From: Symsagittifera roscoffensis
Lineage: Eukaryota; Xenacoelomorpha; Acoela; Convolutidae
Direction: 5' to 3'
Assembly: GCF_963678635.1 (NCBI RefSeq)
Contig: NC_087069.1
Span: 5,627,472-5,691,471 of the forward strand
Length of the DNA stretch: 64,000 nt
Part shown: positions 49,309 through 59,515 of the stretch, one piece after another
Position numbering within the stretch: the stretch's first letter is position 1
How the letters are laid out: each line of letters begins with the position of its first letter
Program-made: the position numbers and the translations under genes
Notes under the pieces: generated by a model
Told to the model about the DNA's origin: nothing
Databases searched by the model: none
What the model saw: the letters and a program-made list of their open reading frames with translations, nothing else

Positions 49309-49806
49309 TCTTCGTGACTTCGGGATGTATATAGGTATGTGTTAACCAGCTCAAGAATTACCTAACCGACTTAAGTATTACCCAACTCAAGAATTCTCTA
49401 GAAATGTTCCCTTGCAAATACTTGCTGTAGGTGCGGATTATCGCGAGTTCAATCAAGATTTCTCTTTCTGTTTCTCGCTTGAGTATAGTTGGATTTTCAA
49501 CTTTGTTTTTCAAACTTGATCTGAAAACAGAAAGCATATTAAAACTTAACATGTCACGTTCCTAACCTAGAGACCCCCCTTCTACCAGTATGGTTAAAAT
49601 CTTATCATTCTCATTTCACTTAAAACAATTCAATTGGAATTTCCTTAAAAGCATGCAGATTCATTTTATGTTTTAGCACCGTTAATTCTTCTAAAATTCA
49701 ATTGTCATGCCAATCGCGTCTTAAGATCCCTTTACCTGTGCCGCACCCCAGTACCTAACTCAAGACTCCTCCCTCACGCCCAACTCGAGACCCCCGTGTA
49801 CCCGAC
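49309..49806 (-). promoter_or_regulatory. pol-ORF3 intergenic region of element 2 with conserved 3' splice site
   Basis: Non-coding. The element-sense acceptor CTGTTTTCAG (49521-49530), followed by ATCAAGTTTG, matches element 1. Between it and the ORF3 ATG are degenerate copies of the CTCAAGAATTACC repeat (49338-49400). Confidence 0.5.
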
Positions 49807-50880
49807 TCAGGCGATACTCAAGTAGTACTTCTTATGAAGATACACCATTATCTCAGTTTCTGCAAAGACCACATGTAGGATAGCGTACAATTCCCTTGGG
49901 CTCAGTTTGCCCCTGTTTGGGTCATACACCGGCATTGAGACCTCTGTTATCCCTCTTTCAATCATGAAGTCTCGTAATCTTGTTAGTGCCAATATCACGT
50001 GTTCGGGATCAATTGTGTTCCTGTCATTGACCCTCGTTACTAGGAAGCACAGATATTTGCCCGGGACTAGTGCCACTGACGGTGGAAGCGCTGCCATCCC
50101 TCCCAGTCCTGGTCTCTGTCTGAACAGAAACTCTACATTCTGGTACTCTCTTTTGAAGTCAGCTTCCAATCTTGATTTGAAACTCATGTCCGCCGTGATG
50201 CAGATCGCGCTGGTCCTGTTTGACAGGATGAAGTCGCTATCCGTTATCATGATGTTCTCCGAGTATTCATTGGGTATTTCGAATTTCGTTTTGAAAATCC
50301 GACCTATAGTAGGCTCTGGCTCTTCTTCCTCCAGTTCCAATTCGCTCGTTTCTCTCACTTCCTTGAGCTTCTTTATCATCAAATTTTCGGTGTGGGTAAG
50401 TCCTACCCCCACTCCCCGGACAAAAATATTTATCGACGTCCCCGTCGATGTTGTCGGGTCTGAATTGTCCTGAGGAATGTCCAGTGGCCCGTCTGTTGCC
50501 GTCCATCCGAAAAGAGGGTCCTCTGTCTTCATTTGATTTGCTGCTGATACATCGACTTGCTGAATGCTTTGTCCTTCGCGGCTCTCGTCTTTGACATCAC
50601 GCATCCACTCTAGAATCCTCAAGTTCGTGTTCTCCCTCCTCTCTATCTCACTCTGCTCGAGATCCGTTTCTAATTCTGGCGTCGAGTAATCATCCTGCGG
50701 ATAATGACCACCATCGTCAATGACCTGCCATTCCTCTCCGGCTTCCAGTTCGCCTGCCTTCAGTAATTCCTCGCCCAATTTGTCTGGCTGTATCTTATCG
50801 ATCAAGAAGTCATCCCCGTACCTGTTGTACCTCATGCCGGTGCGTTTACGATTGCCAGTCCTGGTTTCCGGTGGTGTTGG
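49807..50880 (-). pseudogene. pol: pol C-terminal part of element 2 downstream of a nonsense codon, with macro-like domain
   Basis: The frame continues pol directly after TGA at 50881-50883 (element 1 has CGA there, so a C-to-T change at a CpG). The first Met is at 50835. Residues 1-190 from that Met are acidic and disordered. Residues about 193-338 resemble a macro domain: AICITADMSFKSRLEADFKREY fits the alpha/beta start with an Asp and a helix, KYLCFLVTRVN the core strand before it, EHVILALTRLRDFM the helix, TEVSMPVYDPNRGKLSP the second ligand loop and AILHVVFAETEIMVYL the closing helix and strand. Macro domains bind or hydrolyse ADP-ribose derivatives. The usual Gly-rich loop is altered, so activity is uncertain. 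Without readthrough this part is not made in copy 2. Confidence 0.75.
49820..50260 (-). other. Macro-domain-like module (ADP-ribose-binding fold)
   Basis: About 145 residues at the very end of pol. The order of conserved blocks follows OARD1/TARG1-type macro domains, in which a Cys/Val-Ser-Ala-Asp start, an LVT-K strand, a helix with LR, an isoleucine/serine-Met-Pro strand and a final VF helix occur in the same spacing. Here LVTR replaces LVTK and DPNRGKLSP replaces the Gly-Cys-Gly-Leu-Asp loop. No BLAST or structure check was possible. Confidence 0.65.
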
Positions 50881-52790
50881 TCAATCCGGCTCCATCCACT
50901 TCGGCACCTCGTCTTGCTCCGGGTCGATCCAGTCTTCTTCTACAAATGATCCTGCATCAGACTCCACTCCTATCTTTTCATTGTCGTCCAAACTCAAGTT
51001 CTCATTACCATCATTTTTCTCTCGAGTGCCTTTCTCATTCACTTCACACGCTGGCTCTACTACCAGGTACTCAAGACCCTCCATGTCCTTCGGTATGCAC
51101 CAATCCTCTGGGGACGGGACGTGAGGCTTCAGATTTTCATAATGTGCCGCTCGCCCAGTACTCAAGCGATAGAACCGTCCTTGTTGATGAACCTCCGTTA
51201 TCATGAATGGTCCCCTCCACTTCATGAGTAGTTTCTTTGTTCCCTTGGGCGGTATTACATTTTGGAAGACCCAAACGTATTGGCCCACTTCATATGGCTT
51301 TGCTCTTAATATTTTTTCGTCGTATTTCCTGCGTTGCCTCATTTGCGCTTGCGCCGTGTTCCTCCTGCATAGCTCGTTCAACTCCTGTTGTCTTTTGATC
51401 GCTTCTTTCACGTATGCCTGAGGCGACGTCCTTTTCCCCTCGTATTCCGGGTAAAAGAATGTCAGAGGCATTGCTCTCTCCCTGCCCGTCAACATCATGA
51501 AAGGACTGATGCCCGTCGTTGAGTGCTGTGTACTGTTGTAGGCTCCTACTACCTGTGGCAGATATTTGTCCCAGTCCGTCATGTATCTTGAGCAGTACAC
51601 CCTTAACATGTTGACCAGTGTCCTGTTCTGTCTCTCTACCAACCCATTGGTCTGTGGATGATAGGTCGTCGAGTGTGCTTGAGCAATGTGCGATCTCTTC
51701 ATCAATTCTTTTGTCAAGTCCCCCACAAAAGCTTTGCCGTTGTCCGACAGGAAAGTCATTGGACAACCATACCGCGATATCCAATGCGTTATCAGATGAT
51801 CACATGTCTCTTCGGCCGAGGCTGTCTGGCACGGAACCGCTTCCGCCAACTTTGTGAAGTGATCTATTATAACCAGTATCTGGTTATATCCCGACTCTGT
51901 CATGCAGATTTTTTGATGGTCTATCTGCACCACTTCATTGAACTCCGAGCTCTCAACGGACTTGAGGGGAAACTTCATCTTCCTTGGGTCTTTTACCTGG
52001 AGACATGCCAGGCAGGCATTCACCCATCTCTCGCAAGCTTTTCTCATTCCTGGCCAATCAAATCTGTGAAGTATCCTTTGTTGTACTTTGTCTATCCCCT
52101 GGTGGCCCATCTGGTCGTGTGATCTGAAAAGCACCTCTGTCTGGTACAATTGTGGTAGTATGATGAGGTTGTGTTTGTGTAATATCTTTTCCTCATCTCT
52201 CCTCTTGCACGCTACCACTCCATCGGCTGTGTGATAAAGTAAGTCTTTCTTTTCTTTGTAGAACTGGCTCAAGATCTTGTAGCTGCCTTCCTCAAGTTCC
52301 CCCTTCTCCTTGACCCCCGACTGGATCCATTTGGAGAGGTTACTTGTCATTTTGTCATTCTTCTGGGCTCTTATTAGGTCTGACAGCCTATATCTCGCCT
52401 TGACATGCTCCTTTAGCGCCATGATTTGTCCATTCATCTCACCAGGGTTGTGGATGTCATCACTCAGTTTCACGCATATCATCCTTTTCACGATTTTCAT
52501 ATCATCTTCTGGCACCAGATTCGTTCTGATATTTGAGTTGCATGATAGTTCCCTGAATGGTTTCCTTGCAACCGCAATTTTCTCAAGTTCCTCACCACCT
52601 CGCATCTCCTGTATGTCCATGTTGTATGTTCCTGAAGATGGATCCGTCTGTAACTCCCTGTCGTGGTGCCTTGTCTTCTCTTCCGCCAATATCATGCACA
52701 GACTGTCTTGGTTTTCGCTGCTCCCATCCGAGTCTTCATCCCATCCTTCACGCTCCCCGGACAATTTTCCTTCTCCGGTTCCTTCTTCCG
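50881..52790 (-). pseudogene. pol: pol of element 2, integrase part (after frameshift, before nonsense codon)
   Basis: The frame runs from just below the PR-RT-RNase H stop to TGA at 50881; first Met 52764. Counting from that Met, the zinc finger is H216, H221, C251, C254. The catalytic triad is D282, D341 and E377, with 35 residues between the last two (D-x35-E), as in retroviral-type integrases. QNVIPP and KWRGPFMI near residues 520-540 form the GPY/F module that follows the core. The tail after it is acidic. It makes the 3'-end processing and strand transfer enzyme that inserts the cDNA. In this copy it is separated from RT by a 1-nt deletion near 52812 and cut short by a CGA to TGA change, so the protein should not be made correctly without frameshifting. 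Confidence 0.88.
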
Positions 52791-55700
52791 TTAACCTGGA
52801 ACACTCCCCGGATCTTGACCTAGTCGCAGGTGTTCAGTATCTTCTTTGAACGTCACTTTCTTTTTCCTAACCTTGGTCTGCTCCAGAATGTCTTCGGGGA
52901 TTTTGTCAACTAGTGACCGCACGACGTCTTTGCTGTCAGTGACGCTTCCTCTTGGTGAGCCAGTATCGTTCACTGTCTCTTTTCTCCTAAGTATAGCGAA
53001 TTCCGGTTTCTCTTGACCCTTCTCTTGGATCACGGACTTATCATCTGATAGTTTCTCGAGCAACCTCATTAAGTCATCATCTATCTGTGCAGTTCCTGCT
53101 TCCACCTGGTTAAGATCATAGCCTTTTGCCTTGAGCGTCTCCCTCACGATCTTCGACTTGAGTATAATCTCAATCGGAATCCCCTTGCTCTTCTTCAAGA
53201 TGGTCTTCTCTGGAGGCTCTTTAGGCAATTCAGGATGATCTTCTATCGGTTTGCCTGACTTGTCCAGCCATCTCGTGAGTGGAAGACTGTCGTACGTTTC
53301 CTTGTCCATAAATGAGAAGCCATCTTTGATTTCAGGTCTGTCTGCTTCTCTTTGCTCTTGTCTCTCATAGAACTCCGTCTTCTTACTCAAGTTGTCGGCA
53401 TTCTGATGTTTATTTCGCGTTCTGTGCTCAATTATCATGTTGTATCCGTCTAGGCGAACTATCCACCTCCCAATGTAACTTTGGTCCATTGAGTACGTTT
53501 TCAGCCAGCTCAGTGCTCTGTTGTCGACTCGCAACTTGAATGGCTCACTGCCCAGGTATGCCCTGTATTTCTCGACAAAGGTAACCACCGCGAACATCTC
53601 CGCTTTCGGTGCTCCGTACTTCATTTCCGTGTCACTCAGGACTTTGCTCCCGTACGCTATTGGTCTCAAGACTGTCTTCCCATTCCATTCTTGTTCTTGG
53701 TGGAGAATCCCAGAAATCGCGACTACCGACGCATCCGTGTCCAGCACGTACATCCCTTTCTCAGTCGGCATACCCAGTACTGGTGCCTCACATAGCTCTT
53801 TCTTTATTCTCTGGAATGACTCTTCTGCTGCGTTGTTCCACGTGAACTTCTTGCCCTTGTGTCTCATTAATTGTTGCATCGGGTATACCTTGTCTGCATA
53901 GCCTTTGATGAACTCTCTATAATAATTAGCGAAACCCAGGAAGCTCATCAACTGGTGCTCTGTCCTCGGTGACTTCCAGGTCAGGACTGCTTCCACGGCG
54001 TCCGTATCAGGTCTGATGCCGTGCTTGTCTACCATCCTGTCCAAGTATTTTATTGAGTCCTTGAGTATCTCGAACTTTGATGGTTTACACTTTAGCCCCG
54101 ACCTCTTCATGCATGCAAACACTTCGTCTAGTCTCTCAATGTGGTCTTCCAGTGTTGGCGTCGCTATTACCACGTCATCCACGTAGCACATTACCAGGTT
54201 GCCATACTTCTTCGTTACGCCTATCACCGCGTGTGCAATCAACGGCTGAAACGTGGCTGTGGCATTGCAAAGTCCAAACGGCATCCGTTTCCATTGAAAC
54301 AGACCCAGCTCGCAGGCAAACCCTGTCTTGTCCCTGTCCTGCTTCCTTAGTGGTACTTGCCAAAAGGCCGAGCCTAAATCAAGAGTCGTAAAAAATTTTG
54401 CATCACCTAACTTCGAGAGGCTCTGATCAATCCTAGGTATGGGATAGGCATCCTTCACCGTGACGGAGTTCAGGTATCGAAAGTCACAACAAAACCTCAA
54501 CTGGTCGCCTTTCTTTTTGGCCATCACTACTCCACACGCCCACGGTGACTTGGATGGTTCTATCATGTCATACTCTAGTAACGTCTCGATCTCTTTTCTA
54601 CACGCGTCCGATTTGTGTGGGGTCATGCGCCTCGCCCTCTCCCTGTGTGGTACCGCGTTTTCCTCAAGTTCTATTTCATGCTCAACGAAATTACAACACC
54701 CGATATCCGCCTTATGCCTCGAAAAAACTTCCTCGTTCCGCTCTAGTACGTCCTTGATGGCTTCCAGCTGTTCATCTTTCAGTTTGCCCCTCAAATGTTC
54801 AATCTCCGGCAGGACCGGTTTTTCATTTTGCATTTCATCTAGTGTGGGTCGCTCTGGAAAGTTCGAACAGCTCGACAGCCCATCATCCGTTTCTGACTTA
54901 AGTGATTTAATAAGACCTGAAGAATCTTTTATTTCCTGCAATCGTCTCAAGATACAAATTTTGTCCCTGTGATTGGGACAATCAACAACTTCATTTTGTT
55001 TTGAGTTCTCAATCGTTTCATATCGAGTTTTAACCGGTAAAGCATAACCCAGTTTCCTCCCTCTCTGTATCGTGATCGGTATATCAAGGGTATTCAACAA
55101 GACACTGACGCAGAGGCCGCTCTTCGTTATCGAGAATGATCTTCCTAAAACAGCAGCACTTTGACTATTAGGATTTGGAACTATACACACTTGCTTGTTG
55201 TCACTTAGTTCATTGTAATTTTTCATCCTCAAGCTTACGATTGCCGCTTCATTAGCTTTTAGTCTCACCCTCCTACTCAAGAATACCGGTGCTTTGTTCT
55301 CATTTGCCATTATTAAATTTACCGGTTTGATTGCGTACCTCCTATCCGGGTTCCGTATCCTGAACATTGCGTTATTTAGATCAATCGTTACGTCGAAATT
55401 CCTGATGAAGTCTCTGCCCAAAATGAATTGGTCAGATTCATCTAGGTTTTCTACCACGATAAAGCTCATCCACAGGTTACGTTCCCCCAAATTGAGGGCT
55501 ATTATCGGCGTCCTGCCCAGCACCCGAAGGGCCCCTTTGTTTGCAGCTGACAGCCGTATTCTCGAGTCTATCAAGTCACCTTTGTCAAAGCCCATCCTCT
55601 CCCAGGTTTCGATTGGTATGACGCTCAAGACTGCTCCCGTGTCAAGCAACCTACGCAACTGAGTCTTTTTGCCACTTATATCCAGCACGTGCCCTGTCAC

Positions 55701-55874
55701 ATCTGCCTCCGTCCCGATGTGCATTGCATCTTCTTCAAGCATGGCGCAGTGTCCAATCGATCTCACTTTCAATTCTTCTTTCCCTACGTAGATTTGTCCA
55801 ATTAGGTCTTCGTCACATGTTATCATCGTCTTGGTATAGATGTTAATCCCATCTATATTTAGCATCACCTCCAA
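52791..55874 (-). CDS. pol: pol of element 2, protease-RT-RNase H part (1,027 codons)
   Basis: Aspartic protease at about residues 65-160 (RLLDTGAVLSVIP, ILGRDF). RT is at about 430-640: WACGVVMAKKK, RFCCDFRYLN, TTLDLGSAFWQVPL, MPFGLCNATATFQ and YVDD at 564-567. RNase H follows from about 705 (YVLDTDAS, then AEMFAVV and LRVDNRALSWL). The order and motifs are those of Ty3/gypsy polyproteins. Pol lies in the -1 frame relative to gag. The only open window between an upstream TGA in the pol frame and the gag stop is about 13 nt, and the gag stop overlaps an ATG of pol (TGATG). So pol is made either by a -1 shift in that window or by stop-start reinitiation. The frame ends GSVPG after a 1-nt deletion near 52812; element 1 reads on there. 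Confidence 0.92.
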   Translation of the reverse strand: MEVMLNIDGINIYTKTMITCDEDLIGQIYVGKEELKVRSIGHCAMLEEDAMHIGTEADVTGHVLDISGKKTQLRRLLDTGAVLSVIPIETWERMGFDKGDLIDSRIRLSAANKGALRVLGRTPIIALNLGERNLWMSFIVVENLDESDQFILGRDFIRNFDVTIDLNNAMFRIRNPDRRYAIKPVNLIMANENKAPVFLSRRVRLKANEAAIVSLRMKNYNELSDNKQVCIVPNPNSQSAAVLGRSFSITKSGLCVSVLLNTLDIPITIQRGRKLGYALPVKTRYETIENSKQNEVVDCPNHRDKICILRRLQEIKDSSGLIKSLKSETDDGLSSCSNFPERPTLDEMQNEKPVLPEIEHLRGKLKDEQLEAIKDVLERNEEVFSRHKADIGCCNFVEHEIELEENAVPHRERARRMTPHKSDACRKEIETLLEYDMIEPSKSPWACGVVMAKKKGDQLRFCCDFRYLNSVTVKDAYPIPRIDQSLSKLGDAKFFTTLDLGSAFWQVPLRKQDRDKTGFACELGLFQWKRMPFGLCNATATFQPLIAHAVIGVTKKYGNLVMCYVDDVVIATPTLEDHIERLDEVFACMKRSGLKCKPSKFEILKDSIKYLDRMVDKHGIRPDTDAVEAVLTWKSPRTEHQLMSFLGFANYYREFIKGYADKVYPMQQLMRHKGKKFTWNNAAEESFQRIKKELCEAPVLGMPTEKGMYVLDTDASVVAISGILHQEQEWNGKTVLRPIAYGSKVLSDTEMKYGAPKAEMFAVVTFVEKYRAYLGSEPFKLRVDNRALSWLKTYSMDQSYIGRWIVRLDGYNMIIEHRTRNKHQNADNLSKKTEFYERQEQREADRPEIKDGFSFMDKETYDSLPLTRWLDKSGKPIEDHPELPKEPPEKTILKKSKGIPIEIILKSKIVRETLKAKGYDLNQVEAGTAQIDDDLMRLLEKLSDDKSVIQEKGQEKPEFAILRRKETVNDTGSPRGSVTDSKDVVRSLVDKIPEDILEQTKVRKKKVTFKEDTEHLRLGQDPGSVPG
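52802..52819 (-). promoter_or_regulatory. Possible internal (central) polypurine tract
   Basis: Element-sense GATCCGGGGAGTG in pol resembles the terminal polypurine tract GAGTCCGGGGAGT. In element 1 the match is 13 of 13 bases (4452-4464 against 17106-17118). A third, partial copy (GTCCGGGGAG) follows about 50 bp downstream in both. Role inferred only. Confidence 0.3.
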
Positions 55875-58600
55875 GCTTCAGTATATCTGCTATCAACACG
55901 TACCGACTTGCTGCCCCCTCTCATGAGTAGTGCTCTCAGTGCTCTAGAAGTCGTTTGTGGGCTTATACCACTCAAATAGTCTGCATACACGTCAATGTGC
56001 ATTATTGTCTGGTCGCTCGGCTCGCTCAAGTTTCTGGTTACCTCGTGGCCGCCCACTGTGATTATCGACATTATTCTTGCCCCGATTTTCGATATGCCAA
56101 AAGGCTTACCTGTCACCATTTTTACAGTGTTACAATTCCCGGTCTTTGTTGAGCCTGGTACAGCCTCTGGTGTTGGGTTCGATCCGGTTAATGCTTCGTT
56201 AAAATTCTGTTTTTCGATCTCCAGCTTTAGTCGTTGCTCTATTTCTTTCGCAGCCAGATCCTGTTTCACTTTGGCAATTGCTTCCGTCGCCGCTTTCTCA
56301 TAATTTATCTCTAGAGAATTCCCTGCCGCGGATTCTATCGCACCATTAACATGTGTTACAGCTTTCACTGTCTTCGTTGGCAATTCCGTGCTTGGTGTTC
56401 CTAAGTTCCTCGATTCAAACTCGTTTTGCCTGTTCCGCTGATTCTGCACCGCCGCTAATGCCAACTTATGTTTGGGGTGACTCTGGTCCTTGACCGCTTC
56501 CCAGAACAAGGGACAATCCATTCTGAAGTGCCCCTCCTGGTTACAGAAGAAGCATCTAGCGCCTATCTTGATGATTAAGCCATTATAGTACTCGTGTTCC
56601 TCCATCTGGCTCATGTCCTCCTCATCCGGTGCGTATCCTAGGCTCTTCATGCCTTGTTTGTATGTTGTGCAGTCAGCCACGTGGTGGTCCGCTGACCCGC
56701 AGTTCGCGCATGATCTGCGCTTGTCCATATCATCTCTAGGTTTGTACCATGATGACCTCTGGGGTTGGCTTCCCCCCTGTGTGTTCCTGTTTTCCGAATA
56801 TGAGTATTTCTTGGGCTTCATCAGCATGTATTCCCTTGATTTCTGTCTCATTTCTTCTGGGGTTGGTGCGCTGTCTTTCGACAATGTGTAGTATGTAGCT
56901 AACATTGTCCTTAAGTCATCACTTTTTACCCCATCAATGAACTTCGAGGCAATGCTGAAGTTTCTTCTGTTTGTCGACTCCTCTGGGTCACTCCTTCTTC
57001 TCAAGCTCTCGAGATCATCTAGGAACCGATCTATTGACTCGTCGTCCCTCTGCCTTCTCTTTTCAAATCGCATCATCGCTTGGTGACCCTTCATGCCTGA
57101 CCCGAATCGATTCAGTAATATCTCGAAGATCTTGTCCGCGGTGTCGCGTTCTTCTTCCTTCTTTGCGACCACGCATTTTAATGCCGTGCCTTCTAAGTTG
57201 CTGAGTATGGCCGTGCATGCTTGTCTTTCATCATTTAAGTTATCTTGCTCTAGGTGTAATCTCATCACTTCCACCCAAGTGTCGATGCATCCATCGGAGT
57301 CGTCTTTGAATTCCTTTGGCTTCTTGAAAGTTTTTCTTGATTTTCCGTCCCTCCTATCGCTCGAGTCAGTGTTCCTCGTGGCGAAGGCCTCTAGAGTCCT
57401 GTTCATCATCTCCCAAGTGCTTGCCCATGTCATAGCATCCGGACCTGCGTTGCTGCTAGCAGTTGAGTCCCCCGAGCCAGTCGTTGTACTTGACGTTCCA
57501 TTCTTCATGATTGTTTTAGCAGCTGTTGGTGCTATGCTCACCGTGTCCCGGGTTAAGGGCAACGGTGTCGATTGCCGTTTGCCCCTATGTGGTTCCACAA
57601 AGTCAACTCTGGTGCCTTGCGTGCGATCCGCTGCCGGTCTTTCTTGTGAGGTAGAATTTCTCAAGATTGCATCCAACTTCACCTGTATTGCACACGAACT
57701 TTCGGCCTGATTCCTGTTCATTATGTCCATTCTCTTTTCCAGGCTACCTAATTGGCTGTTGACATCATCATATCGGCTTTTCAACTGTTGCATATCTTTT
57801 TTGATGTTCTTATCTCGTTCTTCATTGGTGGCATCCACCTTGTTCGACATCTGCTGGAGTCTCTTGTCTGTCGCCTTAGCCAGGTTAAAATAACTATCCA
57901 GATACTCGTGTTTATTGTATTTCAACTCTTTCCTTATTAAGTCTCTATCTTCCTCACTGTACTTCAGTCTCTTGTCGATCTGATTTAGTTTTGTCATCAG
58001 GTCTCCAAGCTCAATGGTAGCTGTTTCATGATCAGCCGTTGTCTTGTTTCCAGCTGTCGCTTCCTTTCTGGCTTGTTCTTCCTTTGGGTCGGCTTCTGTC
58101 GCCTTTGTGCTCACTGTCCCAAATGTTCGTGCTCTTCCAGTCTGTGATTCCTCGGCCGTGTTGTCTTTCGATTTCATTCCGACCATCATCGCCAACTTTT
58201 CTGTAAAAGATGTCTTCTTTACTTGAGAGTCATCTTTCACCGTTTGTCGGGTATTGCCTGTTGTGTCTTCCAACGCGTCTATCGGCGAAAAATCCACGGT
58301 TTTTGGATTTTGATCTTCCATATGGGGCATCGGTGTGGATTCCGTTGTCTTTTTTTCCACTTCATCTACGCTCTGGTCTGGTGTCTCTAGGTCGATTTCG
58401 ATTGTGGGCTCCACCTGTTTTTCCCTCGCATCTTCTCGCGTCTTGCTCTCGGCGCCACTTCTCGTGCTGACCATGCTAACTGAAAAGTTATTTTTTGTTT
58501 TGCCTGGGCCCCTTGATGTCGTTCCACGCAGCGACGAGTTATATTTCGTGTTTGATCCACTTGACCTTTTTTCAAGCACCGGTACCCTACTCCGTCTCAT
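55865..58600 (-). CDS. gag: gag of element 2 (911 codons, intact)
   Basis: ATG at 58600 (MRRSRVPVLEK), stop at 55865-55867. Residues 1-190 are charged and low-complexity (Lys/Glu/Thr). About 200-310 is a predicted coiled coil (LKYNKHEYLDSYFNLAKATDKRLQQMSNKV). The capsid (Retrotrans_gag-like) lies at about 440-595, and zinc knuckles C-x2-C-x4-H-x4-C at 631-644 and 683-696. At 911 residues it is two to three times the length of common gypsy gag proteins; the extra is the N-terminal arm and a C-terminal helical region. It overlaps pol by a few bases through TGATG. No stop or frameshift seen. Expected to form the particle and bind the genomic RNA. Confidence 0.92.
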   Translation of the reverse strand: MRRSRVPVLEKRSSGSNTKYNSSLRGTTSRGPGKTKNNFSVSMVSTRSGAESKTREDAREKQVEPTIEIDLETPDQSVDEVEKKTTESTPMPHMEDQNPKTVDFSPIDALEDTTGNTRQTVKDDSQVKKTSFTEKLAMMVGMKSKDNTAEESQTGRARTFGTVSTKATEADPKEEQARKEATAGNKTTADHETATIELGDLMTKLNQIDKRLKYSEEDRDLIRKELKYNKHEYLDSYFNLAKATDKRLQQMSNKVDATNEERDKNIKKDMQQLKSRYDDVNSQLGSLEKRMDIMNRNQAESSCAIQVKLDAILRNSTSQERPAADRTQGTRVDFVEPHRGKRQSTPLPLTRDTVSIAPTAAKTIMKNGTSSTTTGSGDSTASSNAGPDAMTWASTWEMMNRTLEAFATRNTDSSDRRDGKSRKTFKKPKEFKDDSDGCIDTWVEVMRLHLEQDNLNDERQACTAILSNLEGTALKCVVAKKEEERDTADKIFEILLNRFGSGMKGHQAMMRFEKRRQRDDESIDRFLDDLESLRRRSDPEESTNRRNFSIASKFIDGVKSDDLRTMLATYYTLSKDSAPTPEEMRQKSREYMLMKPKKYSYSENRNTQGGSQPQRSSWYKPRDDMDKRRSCANCGSADHHVADCTTYKQGMKSLGYAPDEEDMSQMEEHEYYNGLIIKIGARCFFCNQEGHFRMDCPLFWEAVKDQSHPKHKLALAAVQNQRNRQNEFESRNLGTPSTELPTKTVKAVTHVNGAIESAAGNSLEINYEKAATEAIAKVKQDLAAKEIEQRLKLEIEKQNFNEALTGSNPTPEAVPGSTKTGNCNTVKMVTGKPFGISKIGARIMSIITVGGHEVTRNLSEPSDQTIMHIDVYADYLSGISPQTTSRALRALLMRGGSKSVRVDSRYTEAWR

Positions 58601-58980
58601 TATTTCTATTTACAATTGCTCTTATTTACAATATTATTTTATACACAATTCTATTCTAGGAATAAAAAATTTTGTGGAAACAAATTCTTAAAAGAAAATA
58701 TACAACGTGATAAAAACCTTGTTCCAGTTCTCTAAAATCTTCGAGTAATTTTCTTTATTCGTGGTCCCAACTGTACCGGGTTCCAATTAGTCTTGTTCTG
58801 TCTTAATCCTGTCTTAAAACAGCTTGTTGTAATTTCACTTCAATTTTTATACTGTCCTAAGACTTCCAGTTACCGTCCCTACTCTTCTTCGTACCGTCCC
58901 AGGCTTCCTTTTACTGTCCCAAGACTGTTCGGTAATGTCCCAGTACTCCGTCAGTGTCTCAAGACCCCTGACCTGAGAGT

Positions 58981-59515
58981 AGTGTCCCAAGGCTAGTGTC
59001 CCAAGGCTAGCGTCCCAAGACCACTGTCCCAAGGCTAGTGTCCCAAGGCTAGTGTCCCAAGACTACTGTCCCAAGGCTAGTGTCCCAAGACTACTGTCCC
59101 AAGGCTAGTGTCACAAGGCTAGTGTCCCAAGACTACTGTCCCAAGGCTAGTGTCCCAAGACTACTGTCCCAAGGCTAGTGTCCCAAGACTACTGTCCCAA
59201 GGCTAGTGTCCCAAGGCTAGTGTCCCAAGACTACTGTCCCAAGGCTAGTGTCCCAAGGCTAGTGTCCCAAGACCACTGTCCCAAGGCTAGTGTCCCAAGA
59301 CTACTGTCCCAAGACTACTATCCCAAGGCTAGTGTCCCAAGACCACTGTCCCAAGACCCTTGTCCCAAGACCCTGTCCAAGACCCTTGTCCCAAGACCCT
59401 TGTCCTAAGACCACTGTCCCAAGACCCTTGTCCCAAGACCACTGTCCCAAGACCATTGTCCCAAGACCCTGTCCCAAGACCACTGTCCCAAGACCACTGT
59501 CCCAAGACTGTATCA
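58981..59515 (-). repeat. 14-bp minisatellite in the leader
   Basis: Around 35-40 units built on TGTCCCAAGGCTAG and TGTCCCAAGACTAC, often alternating so that a 28-bp dimer is seen; the right part changes to TGTCCCAAGACCCT. Looser copies extend left to about 58900 and right to 59570. Confidence 0.92.

Noticed and set aside
41700-49334. Many + strand frames of 60-240 codons opposite ORF3 (for example 41958-42671)
   Set aside because: They lie antisense to a conserved coding strand, lack any recognised motif, and do not keep their ends in element 1.
58981-59515. Repetitive protein (frames reading SQDYCPKASVPRL) in the minisatellite
   Set aside because: A 14-bp unit can stay open in several frames on both strands; no start context, and it lies in the leader.
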